Shown in pieces: positions 1-9,207 of a DNA stretch of 59,877 nt (its first letter is position 1; each line of letters starts with the position of its first letter). A program made the translations under genes and the position numbers. Below the pieces are notes generated by a model. The model saw only the letters and a list, made by a program, of their open reading frames with translations, did no database searches and was not told the DNA's origin. This DNA is from SURF-21 sp964529285 (GTDB lineage Bacteria; Actinomycetota; Geothermincolia; Geothermincolales; RBG-13-55-18): NCBI GenBank assembly GCA_964529285.1, contig CAZGWK010000017.1, forward strand, positions 1-59,877, read 5' to 3'.

Positions 1-50
1 AATATTTAACTGAATGACAGGAGAAGTGCTTGAAAATCCGAACGGGATGT

Positions 51-168
51 TCAGGTCTTGTTTTATTACATACTCCGGCATCTCGGCCAAAACACTAGAA
101 ATACAAGTGCATTATGCAGTTACTTTGGAAAGCTTCCCATAATATGGTATGCAAAATACAAGACCTGA
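51..168. repeat. Inverted repeat pair upstream of the MBL gene
   Basis: An 11-bp perfect arm TCAGGTCTTGT (51-61) is mirrored by ACAAGACCTGA (158-168). Homology continues imperfectly inward to about 73 and 147. The 118-bp unit is AT-rich compared with the flanking genes. It could be a small non-autonomous mobile element or a long hairpin in the 5' region of the next gene. No transposase is seen. Confidence 0.4.
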
Positions 169-193
169 CCCGAACTAGTGATATCATCCATAT

Positions 194-1102
194 ATGATCA
201 AGGAAATTACCGATGGCCTGTACCTGGTACACGGAGAGAATAGGGGTCGCTTCCCCTGGTCCCATTCCATCCTTGCGGTGGGTGACCGCACCGTCCTCTT
301 TGATACCGGCTGCGGCGCCGATGCCATCGAGGAAGTGAAGGAGAACTTCCGTATCGAACTGGTGATAAACTCCCATACCCACCCCGATCACTTCTCCGGC
401 AACCACCACTTCCAGGGATACGAGCTGTGGGTGCCGGATATGTTCGCCTCTATCCTGCCCGACCTGGAGAGCATGTCCCTGCGCCTCGCCGGAGGCGGGA
501 AGCCCGCGCGGGAATGGCTGCACCTGGTGCGCGAGGTGCTCGGCCACGTAGCGACGGTGCCCACCGGAACCTTCTGGGAGGGAGACGTCATCGACCTGGG
601 GAGCATGCGCTTCCGGGCCGTCTATACCCCTGGGCATACCCTGGACCACTTCTGCTTCGTGGAGGAGAAACGCAGGATAGTCCTCTCCTTCGACATCGAC
701 CTTACTCCCTTCGGTCCATGGTACGGGCACGTGGAATGCGATCTCGAACAGTTCTGCGACTCCCTGCACCGCGTCCTGTCCCTGCGGCCTGAGATGATCG
801 TGTCCTCCCACCGCCGCCCCATCAGCGAGGGCGTCGCGGAGGAGATCGCGGCTTTCGAGGACGTCTTCGTACGCCGCAACGAGAAGATCATGTCCATGCT
901 GGACGAGGGTCCGGCCACACCCGAGGAACTGGCGGACACCTCGCCCTTCTACGGCGTGCCCGAAAGCGATTTCGCCCTGGCCCGTTATTTTGAGGCGCGC
1001 ATGATCGAAAAACACCTGGAGCTGCTGGCTGGGCGGGGCCTGGCTGAGCGCGGGGAGGACGGCAGGTTCATGCGCGCGGGACAAGGCTCGCGCGATGATT
1101 GA
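194..1102 (+). CDS. MBL-fold metallo-hydrolase
   Basis: 302-residue metallo-beta-lactamase-fold hydrolase. The HTHPDH motif (about residues 61-66) is the family's HxHxDH zinc site. A distal TPGHT histidine motif (about residue 151) and a final SSHRRP histidine support an intact binuclear metal centre. The C-terminal third, after about residue 215, resembles the helical tail of the glyoxalase II-like/LACTB2-like group. The substrate cannot be named; a thioester or lactone is likely given the CoA-ester genes nearby. The ATG at 194 has no strong Shine-Dalgarno sequence. It is convergent with the VOC gene. Confidence 0.85.
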   Translation: MIKEITDGLYLVHGENRGRFPWSHSILAVGDRTVLFDTGCGADAIEEVKENFRIELVINSHTHPDHFSGNHHFQGYELWVPDMFASILPDLESMSLRLAGGGKPAREWLHLVREVLGHVATVPTGTFWEGDVIDLGSMRFRAVYTPGHTLDHFCFVEEKRRIVLSFDIDLTPFGPWYGHVECDLEQFCDSLHRVLSLRPEMIVSSHRRPISEGVAEEIAAFEDVFVRRNEKIMSMLDEGPATPEELADTSPFYGVPESDFALARYFEARMIEKHLELLAGRGLAERGEDGRFMRAGQGSRDD

Positions 1103-1287
1103 ACAGGCAGGTAGTCCATCCCACGGGAAAGGATGCTGCTCTCGTGGGGGGGAGCGTGGTGGCAGTACGCAAGGGATAAGTGAGCCCCTCACGCCCCAGC
1201 GCCCGCGCCGCCAACTACGTATGTCCTCCATGGAGCATTTCCCCCGCTTCTGCCAGGGACCTGACCCCATAGAATTATCCGCCGAAC

Positions 1288-1725
1288 TTACTTTTTCGAC
1301 TCCTCCCAGATCCTCGTCCACTCCTCCTCGGGGAACTCGGCGAACTGGATGAGCGTGCCCATCCCCTCGCGGGGATGGATATAGCAGTCCTTCCACAGTT
1401 CATTCGAGGTGTTGATGTCGAAGGGATTCAGTCCCCGCGAACGCAGGTGTTCGATCATCTCCTCGATATCGCGCACCTTAAAAGTCATGTGGTGAACCCC
1501 CTCGCCGCGCTTCTCGATGAAGCGGTTGATGAAGCTCCCGGGGTCATCGGCGTATACCAGCTCCAGCATGCTGCCAGAACCCATGAGAAAAGAGGTGAAC
1601 CTGAAGCCTCCCCACTCCATGTCGAATACTTCCTTGGCCCCCAGGATATTGGTGAGGTACAGGGCGGCCCTATCCTTGTCCCTCACCGCGAAGGCGACGT
1701 GATCAAGCTTCTCCACCAGGTCCAT
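1288..1725 (-). CDS. VOC-family protein, methylmalonyl-CoA epimerase-like
   Basis: 145-residue vicinal-oxygen-chelate protein with the two beta-alpha-beta-beta-beta modules of the family. Metal-ligand candidates are His in LDHVAF near the N-terminus, His in GVHHMTF mid-protein and the acidic end of LIQFAEF. Length and pattern fit methylmalonyl-CoA epimerase or glyoxalase-type members. Epimerase is the favoured guess because acyl-CoA genes are next door, but specificity is not proven. The ATG at 1725 is preceded by AAGGAGG at 6-nt spacing; an in-frame TTG at 1731 lies too close to that site to be the start. Confidence 0.75.
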   Translation of the reverse strand: MDLVEKLDHVAFAVRDKDRAALYLTNILGAKEVFDMEWGGFRFTSFLMGSGSMLELVYADDPGSFINRFIEKRGEGVHHMTFKVRDIEEMIEHLRSRGLNPFDINTSNELWKDCYIHPREGMGTLIQFAEFPEEEWTRIWEESKK

Positions 1726-1837
1726 ACTCAACCTCCTTAACCGAGACGGGTCGTGCCGATCATGTAAATACTATCATGGAGGGTTGAGGGATAACTGCGC
1801 ATAATGGGGGCATTAATAAACGGGTTTCACGCACTGC

Positions 1838-1881
1838 CGTTGAGGCCTGACCCCCAATGTTGATAATGGAGGGCTGACCCC
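1838..1881 (-). repeat. Dispersed 44-bp repeat, copy 1
   Basis: The reverse complement of this stretch matches 20372-20415 at 43 of 44 positions. Both copies contain GGGGTCAG-type half-sites. It sits between the VOC gene and the carotenoid-hydratase-like gene, overlapping no recognisable coding sequence. It is probably a REP-like intergenic element. Confidence 0.7.
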
Positions 1882-1884
1882 GGG

Positions 1885-2835
1885 TCAGGTGTAGTCGCGC
1901 ATGAGCTTGACCCCCGATACCAGGATAACCGGCATCATGGCGAAGAAGCCGATCAGCGCCACCTGGGTCATGCCGTCGTAGGACCAGTTCATCTCCAGCA
2001 CGATGACCACGACGATGAAAAATATGTAAAAATATACCATAAGCGGTACGATGTCGACGAGCGCCCCGGACACGCGGTTCTTCTTCTGGAACAAGAGCAT
2101 GAAGATGAGGACCATGAAGAAAGGGGCGACCCACCAGCCCACGAAGTTTCCGATGGGTATCCCGGGCATCCCCATGGAACCCTTGCCGTGCAGCTCCTTT
2201 AGATAGGGGCCGCCGTGAAACCAGTACCACCAGGGATTCTGACCGCTTGCGGTTTTCCATACCCCGGAAGCCGCCATGGGGTCCACCATGAGGTCCCAGG
2301 CGCAGACCAGGGTGGCCGTGGCCGCCGCCACCAGGGCCGACCACAGGGTCTTACCCCACCAGGAGCGCGCGCGTATCTCTCCCTTGAGTCCCGCCAGCCA
2401 GTCGATGAGCATGAACGCGGCATATACGATGAAGGACCAGGTGATGGTGATGAGGATAGGCACCCCCCCGATGGACGGCCCCAGGGTATCCGTGTAGTTG
2501 TAGCGGCCGAAGAACCAGCCGTAGTTGTGGCCGATGAACTCGCAGAACCAGCCGATGAGGATACAGATTACAAAAAAGGCGACTGCCTGCTTCGTGCCCT
2601 TCACCACCACCGCATGCCAGATGCAGATGGCCAGCATGGTGAGCATGGCGATGGCGACCCAATATATCTGCAGCGGGGCCTCGTGCCTCGCCCAGGCTAT
2701 GACGTGGACGATGCAGACCGAAAGGATGAACAGCGGCACCAGGGCCACCATGACCTGGTGGGAACGGGGCATCTCTTTCCAGGCGGATTTCAGAGAAACC
2801 CTATCGCGCATCTCGACACTTGCCGTTTCCTCCAT
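1885..2835 (-). CDS. CruF-like carotenoid biosynthesis membrane protein
   Basis: 316-residue polytopic membrane protein with about eight hydrophobic segments. Diagnostic features are EFIGHNYGWFFGRYNYT, the WDLMVDPMA motif, and the GIPIGNFVGWW motif. These match the family of bacterioruberin/carotenoid 1,2-hydratases (CruF, DUF422-type). The expected role is hydration of a carotenoid end group in the membrane. The start at 2835 is chosen because AGGAGGG lies 6 nt upstream; the longer reading from 2886 lacks this. No phytoene synthase or desaturase is in the window, so the substrate supply is unseen. Confidence 0.7.
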   Translation of the reverse strand: MEETASVEMRDRVSLKSAWKEMPRSHQVMVALVPLFILSVCIVHVIAWARHEAPLQIYWVAIAMLTMLAICIWHAVVVKGTKQAVAFFVICILIGWFCEFIGHNYGWFFGRYNYTDTLGPSIGGVPILITITWSFIVYAAFMLIDWLAGLKGEIRARSWWGKTLWSALVAAATATLVCAWDLMVDPMAASGVWKTASGQNPWWYWFHGGPYLKELHGKGSMGMPGIPIGNFVGWWVAPFFMVLIFMLLFQKKNRVSGALVDIVPLMVYFYIFFIVVVIVLEMNWSYDGMTQVALIGFFAMMPVILVSGVKLMRDYT

Positions 2836-2972
2836 GGCAATCCCTCCTGGTCTCATGTACCAAACTCGATCCGCGCTCCTCAACATTAATTCAGCCGCAG
2901 GAGTGCAAAAACCTCTTTAAGTCCTGCCCGGGATATGACCGTGCGTACCATGGAAGCTGGAGTAACGGCGGA

Positions 2973-3764
2973 TCAGGAACCTTCCGCATCCTGCGGCTGC
3001 TGCTCCAGGTACTTCATGAGCTGCATGGTGAGCATGTACGACTGGTTGCGGTTCTCCAGCATCAGGGCTTCGTCCATGCAGGAGGCGTTGAGGCCGGCGT
3101 TAAGCACCTCCTTGGTGAGGTGCAGCGCGAAGGGGCTCTTGTAAGCCAGGTTCTGGGCGACGGCAGCCGCCTGGGCCGGGAGCTCTTCCCTCTCGCAGAG
3201 GTCGTTTACCAGCCCGATGCGGTAAGCTTCCTCGGCCGGCATGCGGTCGCCGGTATAGCACATCTCGGCCGCCTTTCCGAAACCCACCAGGCGCCAGAGC
3301 AGGTAGCTCGACGCCAGGTCCGCCCCACCGACCCCGATGTTGATGTAGGCGGCGCAGAAAACCGCGTCGCGGCTGGCCAGACGGATGTCCGAGGCCATGG
3401 CGAAGGACATGCCGGCGCCCATGGCGTAGCCGTGCACGGCGGCGATGATAGGCTGGGGGCAGGCGCGCATGAGCTTGAGAATTACGGAGAACCTGCTCTG
3501 CTGGCGGTATACGGTCTCGGGGGTCATCCCCTCCCTGGAGTATCCTCGTGTGGCGTCCTTCATGTCGAAGCCGGCGCAGAAGCCCTTCTCCCCGGCTCCG
3601 GTGAGGATGATCACGCTGGTGTCGAAATCGAGCTGCCGCCGCTCCCAGAAATCGATGAGCTCCTCCATCATCTGACGGTTCACCGCATTCACCGACTTGG
3701 GACGGTTCATGGTCAGGGTCCCTACCGCCCCCTCTACCTCGTATTCAAGCGTTTCGTATTCCAT
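2973..3764 (-). CDS. Enoyl-CoA hydratase/isomerase (crotonase superfamily)
   Basis: 263 residues with the crotonase oxyanion-hole signatures: CAGFD (about residues 62-66) and HGYAMGAGMSFAMASDIRLA (about 108-127). In the active-site loop the sequence is GVGGADLASSYLL. An Asp occupies the region where hydratases usually carry a Glu, which is more like dienoyl-CoA isomerases, so hydratase versus isomerase is open. Last gene of a minus-strand operon, 12 nt after the dehydratase subunit stop. GGGAGGG precedes the ATG. Confidence 0.85.
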   Translation of the reverse strand: MEYETLEYEVEGAVGTLTMNRPKSVNAVNRQMMEELIDFWERRQLDFDTSVIILTGAGEKGFCAGFDMKDATRGYSREGMTPETVYRQQSRFSVILKLMRACPQPIIAAVHGYAMGAGMSFAMASDIRLASRDAVFCAAYINIGVGGADLASSYLLWRLVGFGKAAEMCYTGDRMPAEEAYRIGLVNDLCEREELPAQAAAVAQNLAYKSPFALHLTKEVLNAGLNASCMDEALMLENRNQSYMLTMQLMKYLEQQPQDAEGS

Positions 3765-3775
3765 ATGCCCTCCCT

Positions 3776-4963
3776 TTAATCGAGCGATTCTAAGAACGCC
3801 GTGATCATCTGCTTTACCTGCGACTCGGAATAATACTTGGGGTCGACCATGTCCGCCTCCAGGACGATACCGCGCACCCCCGTCTCCGCCGTGATGCGGC
3901 GGGCGATCTCATACTCCCCCAGGCAGTATGACTTGCAAGAATGGTTGGAATGGATGACGTAGCCGTCGATGTCGTAATCCCGGATATAGTCCACGTACAT
4001 AGCCGCACGCAGGGGCAGGCGCAGGTTGGGCATGACAGTCTGGTAACACTCGGCCAGGCTCTCCAGGGGGCGGCCCAGGTCGAACTCCCCCTGCCAGACG
4101 TTGGTGTAGGTGTCCACGGCGAAACAGGCGCCCTGCTCGGCGCAGAAGTCGAAGAAATCGCGCAGTGCGTACCAGGGCGGGATGTGGTCCCAGAGCAGGC
4201 GGTACCTCTCGTTCTCCACGGCGCCCTCGCCGCGCCCCACCCTCTCCCGTACCTGCGCGAGCATCTCCCGGTAATAATCGTAAGCGGTATCCGTGCCCCG
4301 CAGGGTCACGATGAGGGCCATGTGCAGGAACATGTCCGGCGAGTTCAGGGGCGAGGGATGTGCGCGGCGCAGCTCCTGTATCTCCACCCACAACTTGGCG
4401 GTATCGCTGGAGATCTGCAGGGTCTCCCACAGCCTGTCGCGGTCCACCTCCTCGCCCAGGATGTCTCCGAGGCCTGAGAGGATGCGCTCGAGCTGGCGTA
4501 CCAGGTAAGCGCGGTCCCGCGGGGTGGGCTCTCCGTCACAGTAGGGGGTGTCGAAGAAGAGCAGGGGGACGCCGAAGCGCCTGCTAAGCACCTCGAACCA
4601 CTTGAACATGGTGCCGCAGCCGTTGTTACATGCAAGCAGGAGGTCGGGCGCGGGCAGCGCCCCAAGCGGTCCCTCGCCCCGCTCGGTGGAGGCGATGGTG
4701 CTGCGGGCGTAGGAACAGACACAGTCGTCGAATCCCATGTCCCCGGCGGCGGAACAGAGGTCCCCTCCCATGTGGCGCGCCCCGATCATGGCGCCGTAGT
4801 TCTCGGGGAAGATGGGGATGACGCCGGCCGCCAGCAGCAGCTCCACGGGGGCCCCCGAGGTCACCCAGGCCTTGGGCCTGTCGGAGGTGAAGGCCTCGCT
4901 GTAGTAGGCGGTCATCACCTCTTTCATGGTCTGCTCGCACGGCAGTCTCGATCTCCTGGCCAT
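3776..4963 (-). CDS. 2-hydroxyacyl-CoA dehydratase family subunit (HgdA/BcrB-like)
   Basis: 395 residues of the 2-hydroxyacyl-CoA dehydratase/benzoyl-CoA reductase family. The family's cysteines are visible: CVCSYARS (near residue 83), ACNNGCGTMFKWFE (near 111) and NHSCKSYCLGE (near 350), candidates for [4Fe-4S] ligation. The C-terminal EADMVDPKYYSESQ block is also typical. These enzymes carry out radical dehydration of 2-hydroxyacyl-CoAs, or ring reduction, after one-electron activation by an ATP-dependent activator. No activator gene is in the window. Paired with the next subunit, 6 nt apart. Confidence 0.85.
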   Translation of the reverse strand: MARRSRLPCEQTMKEVMTAYYSEAFTSDRPKAWVTSGAPVELLLAAGVIPIFPENYGAMIGARHMGGDLCSAAGDMGFDDCVCSYARSTIASTERGEGPLGALPAPDLLLACNNGCGTMFKWFEVLSRRFGVPLLFFDTPYCDGEPTPRDRAYLVRQLERILSGLGDILGEEVDRDRLWETLQISSDTAKLWVEIQELRRAHPSPLNSPDMFLHMALIVTLRGTDTAYDYYREMLAQVRERVGRGEGAVENERYRLLWDHIPPWYALRDFFDFCAEQGACFAVDTYTNVWQGEFDLGRPLESLAECYQTVMPNLRLPLRAAMYVDYIRDYDIDGYVIHSNHSCKSYCLGEYEIARRITAETGVRGIVLEADMVDPKYYSESQVKQMITAFLESLD

Positions 4964-4969
4964 GGCGCG

Positions 4970-6070
4970 TCACATCCCTTCGTCCAGCATCTCGGAAAAG
5001 GCCTGCAGACGGGTCCGCATCTGTCCCGTGGGCTGGAAAGGGTGCTCCAGGTCCAGGCGGACCGAGGCGATGCCCTCGGCATCCAGGCGTTTCTTCAATC
5101 CGGGGTAGTCGAAGGAATGGAACTCGCAGAAAGCCTGCTGTACGAATACCACGCCCTTAGCCCCGCTGGTCTTTATACCCACTATCAGGCTTTCCTCGCG
5201 TCGGTTCTCGGGATCCAGCTTGGTGGGGCAGGGCTGCCGGAAGAGGTAGCGCTCGGCCAGGGCGTGAAGGGGGTCGCCGGTCTCGGCAACCAGCCCCGTG
5301 GTGAAGCGGGAGGCAGTGCACAGATCGTCCCATGCTACGGAAAGGCCGTACTCCTCGAGGAGGTCGAAGACCTCGAGTTGGGGCACTGGCCCGCCCACCA
5401 CCGCGATGCGTTTGGCGCCGGCATTTACTTCGCTGGCATCCAGTGACTTGACCATGTCCAGGAAATCTTCGGGACCGGTGAGCTGTAATGCCAGGTAGGC
5501 TGCGTAGAGCGGGCGGTTTCCCGGGTTCACCGCGCGCAGGCCTGCCAGGGCGGAGCGGCAGCGGTTGTAGAGGCCGATACTCTTAAGCAGGTCCCAGTCG
5601 CTTATTTCGCTGCCCGCCATATCCTCCAATCCTCGCTTGAGGACGGCGAGTTCCTCCACCATGAAGTCCACCGCCTCCGGGGTGTGGGTGATGGTGGGGA
5701 CCATGAGGCGCATGACGCGCATGCCGGGCGCGGCCGTCTCTACCAGGTCGGAGAGATTGCGGATGGTGTCGCATGTGTGGGGCATGACTACCGCCGATAG
5801 GTAGTCATACGTGCCGTCCGCCAATCCCTCCAGGAGGCTGCGGGCGAAGGAACAGCAGAAAGGCTGCATGAAGGCCCCGGCCGCGTCTCCCGGCGGCGGC
5901 CCCAGAAGCATACGCACGGGTGTGAAACCGGCAGCGTGGATGAGTTCCACCGGCACGTAGCTGCAGAAGTACCCGACTGCCTCGCCGCTCTTGCCCTGCT
6001 TCGCCTGCAGGCGCGTATGCGGATCGCGTACGACCTCTACAAGTTTTTCCGCGGCCTCCAGATGCTCCAT
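4970..6070 (-). CDS. 2-hydroxyacyl-CoA dehydratase family subunit (HgdB/BcrC-like)
   Basis: 366-residue partner subunit of the same family. Recognisable blocks are GYFCSYVPVELIHAAGFTP (N-terminal), FMQPFCCSFARSLLEG, MPHTCDTIRNL, and near the C-terminus AFCEFHSFDYPGLK with GQMRTRLQAF. Conserved Cys residues in each block fit the second [4Fe-4S] subunit. AGGAGG lies 4 nt before the ATG. The heterodimer could act on a 2-hydroxyacyl-CoA, or less likely on an aromatic acyl-CoA; the sequence alone does not distinguish these. Confidence 0.85.
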   Translation of the reverse strand: MEHLEAAEKLVEVVRDPHTRLQAKQGKSGEAVGYFCSYVPVELIHAAGFTPVRMLLGPPPGDAAGAFMQPFCCSFARSLLEGLADGTYDYLSAVVMPHTCDTIRNLSDLVETAAPGMRVMRLMVPTITHTPEAVDFMVEELAVLKRGLEDMAGSEISDWDLLKSIGLYNRCRSALAGLRAVNPGNRPLYAAYLALQLTGPEDFLDMVKSLDASEVNAGAKRIAVVGGPVPQLEVFDLLEEYGLSVAWDDLCTASRFTTGLVAETGDPLHALAERYLFRQPCPTKLDPENRREESLIVGIKTSGAKGVVFVQQAFCEFHSFDYPGLKKRLDAEGIASVRLDLEHPFQPTGQMRTRLQAFSEMLDEGM

Positions 6071-6086
6071 CTTACCTCCTGGCCCC

Positions 6087-7610
6087 CTAATACGTTTCTT
6101 CGCAGAGCATGCGCACCAGTTCCTTCTTTACTATCTTGCCGATGGGGTTGCGCGGCAGGCTCTGCATGATCACCACCCGGCGGGGCACCTTGAACCTCGC
6201 CAGCTTGTGTGAGAGGAACTCCACCAGCTCTCCCTCGGACAGCGATACGCCGGGCTTGAGGGCCACCACCGCTACCGGGATCTCGCCCAGCTTGGCGTCG
6301 GGCTGGGGGACGAGGGCCGCCTCGGCGATGGCGGGGTGGGTATACATGACCTCCTCGACCTCGCGGGGGAAGACCTTCTCGCCCCCCACGTTCACCATCT
6401 CTTTTTTACGGTCCACCATGAAGAAATAGCCCTCGTCATCGTAATATCCCATGTCCCCCGTATGCAGCCAGCCTCCCCGCAAGGCCTCATCCGTCTCCTC
6501 GGGACGTTTATAATAGCCCTTCATCACCAGGGGCCCCTGGATGACCAGCTCTCCCACCTCGTTTGCCCCCAGGAGGTTGCCGTCATCGTCCATCACTGCT
6601 ACCTTCACCCCGGGATGAGCGAGGCCGACACTTCCCTCCTTGTAGGGCATGTTCATGCGCTGGATAGTGGCGGAGGCCGAGCACTCCGTGAGGCCCCAGG
6701 CTTCCAGGATGGTGATATCAAGGGCCTCAGAGGCATCGTGCATGAGCTGCGCGGGCATGGCCGAGGCACCTGAGATGCCGATGCGCAGGGAGGAGAGGTC
6801 GTATTTCTCCCGCTCGGGGTGGTGGTAGACCATGAAATACATGGCCACCACCATGGGCAGGAAGGTCACCTTGTACTTCTCCACCACTCCGAAGACCTCT
6901 TCGGCGTTGAACGGGTCCAGCAGCACGAAGGAGGTCCCTACGACGAAGCAGCACAGCATCACCGTGATGCCGTAACCGTGGAACATGGGCACCACCATGA
7001 GGGCGCGGTCGTCACCTGCCAGCTCCAGCACGGCGATGATGGCGTCGGCGTGGAAGAAGAGGTTGCCCTGGGTGAGCATGGTGCCCTTGGGTACCCCGGT
7101 GGTGCCGGAGGTATAGAGGATCTCCGCCACGTCTTCCTCGCGCACCTCGATGTCCAGCGGCTCACTCGAACCCTTATCTTCCAGTTCCCGGAACAGCAAC
7201 CCCTCGGGGTAGGGCTCTGTGGTGATCAGCCACTTGAACAGGGGCGGTTTCTCCTCGATCTTCGAGAAGAACTCGGCGAAAGCCGGAGTGGCCACCAGTG
7301 CTACGGCGTCGCTGTCGCGCAGCAGGAACTCCAGCTCCCTCTCCTTGTAGAAGATGTTCACGGGCACGGCCACCGCCCCCAGGCAGGAGCAGGCGAAGAA
7401 GGCGACGATGAACTCGGGGCAGTTGTTGAGCATGAGCGCCACCTTGTCGCCGCGCCCCACTCCCAGGTCGGCGAGGGCGTTGGCGAAGCGGTTTACCCTG
7501 GCCTCCAGCTCCCGGTAGCTGATGGGCTGGTCCTTATAGATCACCGCCGGGCGGTCGCCCATGTCGGCCGCTCGCGACCGCAGCAGTTCCTTCAGGGTCA
7601 AGGACACCAC
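6087..7610 (-). CDS. AMP-forming acyl-CoA ligase
   Basis: 507 residues of the ANL superfamily. The phosphate loop YTSGTTGVPKG spans about residues 166-176, followed by WGLTECSAS, the LHTGDMGYYDDEGYFFMVDRKKE hinge region and the catalytic C-terminal lysine in NPIGKIVKKE. It should activate a carboxylic acid with ATP and CoA. Being in one operon with dehydratase and crotonase genes, it probably supplies their acyl-CoA substrate. Adjacent GTG codons at 7610 and 7607 directly follow the alcohol dehydrogenase stop, so translation is probably coupled. Confidence 0.88.
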   Translation of the reverse strand: MVSLTLKELLRSRAADMGDRPAVIYKDQPISYRELEARVNRFANALADLGVGRGDKVALMLNNCPEFIVAFFACSCLGAVAVPVNIFYKERELEFLLRDSDAVALVATPAFAEFFSKIEEKPPLFKWLITTEPYPEGLLFRELEDKGSSEPLDIEVREEDVAEILYTSGTTGVPKGTMLTQGNLFFHADAIIAVLELAGDDRALMVVPMFHGYGITVMLCCFVVGTSFVLLDPFNAEEVFGVVEKYKVTFLPMVVAMYFMVYHHPEREKYDLSSLRIGISGASAMPAQLMHDASEALDITILEAWGLTECSASATIQRMNMPYKEGSVGLAHPGVKVAVMDDDGNLLGANEVGELVIQGPLVMKGYYKRPEETDEALRGGWLHTGDMGYYDDEGYFFMVDRKKEMVNVGGEKVFPREVEEVMYTHPAIAEAALVPQPDAKLGEIPVAVVALKPGVSLSEGELVEFLSHKLARFKVPRRVVIMQSLPRNPIGKIVKKELVRMLCEETY

Positions 7611-8642
7611 CTACCCCATCTTGATCAGGATCTTCAGGTATTTGCGCCGGTTCTCCTCGAAGTGGTCGAAGAAATCGATCATCTGGTCAAAGGGTATGAT
7701 ATTGCTGATGACGTCACCCGGGTGCAGCTCGCCCTTGCCCACCAGGTCCACGACCTCCTTCATCTCCACGTTATAGCCCAGGGTGGCGAAATAGGTATAT
7801 TCCGAGGCGAAGGCCGCCAGCAGCATGAGGGGATAGGTGGGCGATTCGTAGAACCCGAAGCCCAGGATGCCGATGCGCCCGTTGCGGCGCGTGCTGTAGA
7901 CGGCGGTGTCCAGGGTCGCCGCCATGCCCACGCAGTCGAAGCTGACGTGCGCGCCCACGCCGTCGCAGATCTCGTGCGTCCTGGTGATGGGGTCCTCCAC
8001 CTCGGGGTTGAGGACGTGGGTCGCGCCCATCTCCAGCGCCTTCTGACGGCGCGACTCCAGCGGCTCGCTGACCACGATCTTGCCGGCTCCCTTGTACCGG
8101 GCCACGTTGGTGAGCAGCAGCCCCACCGGGCCCGCTCCCACGATATGTACGCTCTCTCCCTCCTTCAAGCCGGAGCGCTTGATGGCGCGGTAGACCACGG
8201 AGGTCGGTTCTATGGTGGCAGCCTCCTCCAGGCTCACGCCCTCCGGGAGCTTGTAGACCCCCTTGTAATGCAGGGGTACGTACTCTGCGAAGGCGCCGTG
8301 GATGTGCATACCGTGGGCCTGCGCGTTCGGGCACAGGTTCCACAGGTCCTGCCGGCAGTAAATGCACTCCCAGCAGGGGTAGTAGGGCAGACCGGTAACC
8401 GGGTCGCCCTTGGCCAGACCGGTCACCGCCTCACCGACCTCCTCCACTACGCCCGAGAATTCGTGGCCGAGCGCCAGCGGTGGGTTGAACACCGTCTGCG
8501 GCCCGTACAGGTACTCGAAGACGTCGGTATGGCATATACCCGCGTATGCCACCTTGATCTTCACGTCCTCCGGTGCCACCTCGGGTTCCGGGATGTCCTC
8601 CAGTCTCATGTCTCGCTGTGCGTGCCAGACCGCCGCTCTCAT
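7611..8642 (-). CDS. Zinc-dependent alcohol dehydrogenase (MDR family)
   Basis: 343-residue medium-chain dehydrogenase. Catalytic zinc ligands are C37 (GICHTD) and H60-E61 (GHEF). The structural zinc lobe C90, C93, C96, C104 is complete. The Rossmann motif is GAGPVGL. It should oxidise a (hydroxyacyl-CoA or free) alcohol with NAD(P)+. The first gene of the five-gene operon, 32 nt downstream of a palindrome matching one upstream of marR. The ATG at 8642 is favoured by the GGGGGAG just before it; the longer reading from 8669 is less likely. 4-hydroxybutyrate or 6-hydroxycyclohexenyl-CoA dehydrogenase are possible roles. Confidence 0.85.
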   Translation of the reverse strand: MRAAVWHAQRDMRLEDIPEPEVAPEDVKIKVAYAGICHTDVFEYLYGPQTVFNPPLALGHEFSGVVEEVGEAVTGLAKGDPVTGLPYYPCWECIYCRQDLWNLCPNAQAHGMHIHGAFAEYVPLHYKGVYKLPEGVSLEEAATIEPTSVVYRAIKRSGLKEGESVHIVGAGPVGLLLTNVARYKGAGKIVVSEPLESRRQKALEMGATHVLNPEVEDPITRTHEICDGVGAHVSFDCVGMAATLDTAVYSTRRNGRIGILGFGFYESPTYPLMLLAAFASEYTYFATLGYNVEMKEVVDLVGKGELHPGDVISNIIPFDQMIDFFDHFEENRRKYLKILIKMG

Positions 8643-8673
8643 GATCTCCCCCTTTCTCCATCTCCTCATAATG

Positions 8674-8688
8674 TTTCAATTAATGAAA
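8674..8688. promoter_or_regulatory. Putative MarR operator, site 1
   Basis: TTTCA-ATTAA-TGAAA, a 5-bp inverted repeat with 5-nt centre, 32 bp upstream of the alcohol dehydrogenase start. It shares half-sites and spacing with the site at 9208-9222 upstream of the marR-type gene. Site assignment is inference from these matching palindromes. Confidence 0.55.
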
Positions 8689-8712
8689 TATATATATGAC
8701 CTGGAGCCCTGC

Positions 8713-9189
8713 TCACCAGGGCCGTTTCAGGTGCTCCAGGTACGATACCCGGTCCTCCAGCGTCTCCACCACCGTTCGCAGCACGTTGAGGAAACCGGCT
8801 ATGTCCTCCTCGCTCACCTTTTCCCATACCGGAAAGAAAAGGGCCTGGCGGTGGCTGACGATATTGTCTGCGAGTTTCCTGCCCCTGGCGGTGAACCTGA
8901 GCAGGGTCTCACGGCGGTCTTTCTCGTTTTTCTCCCGCTTCAACAGGCCTTTTTTTTCGCACCTGTTTGCCACCTGGGTGAGAGTGGAATAGTTGAGCGA
9001 GAGCAGCTCGGCCACGTCCTTCATGCGCAGGTCCTCGCGGAAGCGCATGAGGAGCAGCAGGTAGAATTCCACCTTGTCTATATGGTACAAGGACAGTTCC
9101 TTGGCTTCCCATAAGGTAGTCGTGTAGTCGAAGAGCGTATAGAGCTTTTCGATCTCGGGAAGATGGGAAAAGATCACTTTACGTTCCAT
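8713..9189 (-). CDS. MarR-family transcriptional regulator
   Basis: 158-residue winged-helix regulator. The helix-turn-helix runs through MKDVAELLSLNYSTLTQVAN (about residues 56-75), followed by the wing with KNEKDRRETLL, the MarR hallmark DxRxxxL-type pattern. Family members bind palindromes as dimers and respond to aromatic acids or acyl-CoAs. It lies between the catabolic operon and the 4-hydroxybutyryl-CoA dehydratase gene. Matching palindromes in front of its own gene and of the operon suggest autoregulation and co-control. Confidence 0.87.
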   Translation of the reverse strand: MERKVIFSHLPEIEKLYTLFDYTTTLWEAKELSLYHIDKVEFYLLLLMRFREDLRMKDVAELLSLNYSTLTQVANRCEKKGLLKREKNEKDRRETLLRFTARGRKLADNIVSHRQALFFPVWEKVSEEDIAGFLNVLRTVVETLEDRVSYLEHLKRPW

Positions 9190-9207
9190 TCAGGCCCCCT
9201 GGAATTA

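Noticed and set aside
95..1396. 433-codon minus-strand reading frame opposite the MBL gene
   Set aside because: It lies antisense to a gene with intact catalytic motifs and shows no domain of its own; such shadows are common at this GC content.
3776..6070. Complete class I benzoyl-CoA reductase
   Set aside because: The two ATPase/activator subunits (BcrA/BcrD type) are missing from the operon, so only a 2-hydroxyacyl-CoA dehydratase-type heterodimer is supported.
6819..8699. 626-codon plus-strand reading frame opposite the ligase and dehydrogenase genes
   Set aside because: His/Gln/Val-rich antisense text without a domain, covering two well-supported enzymes on the other strand.
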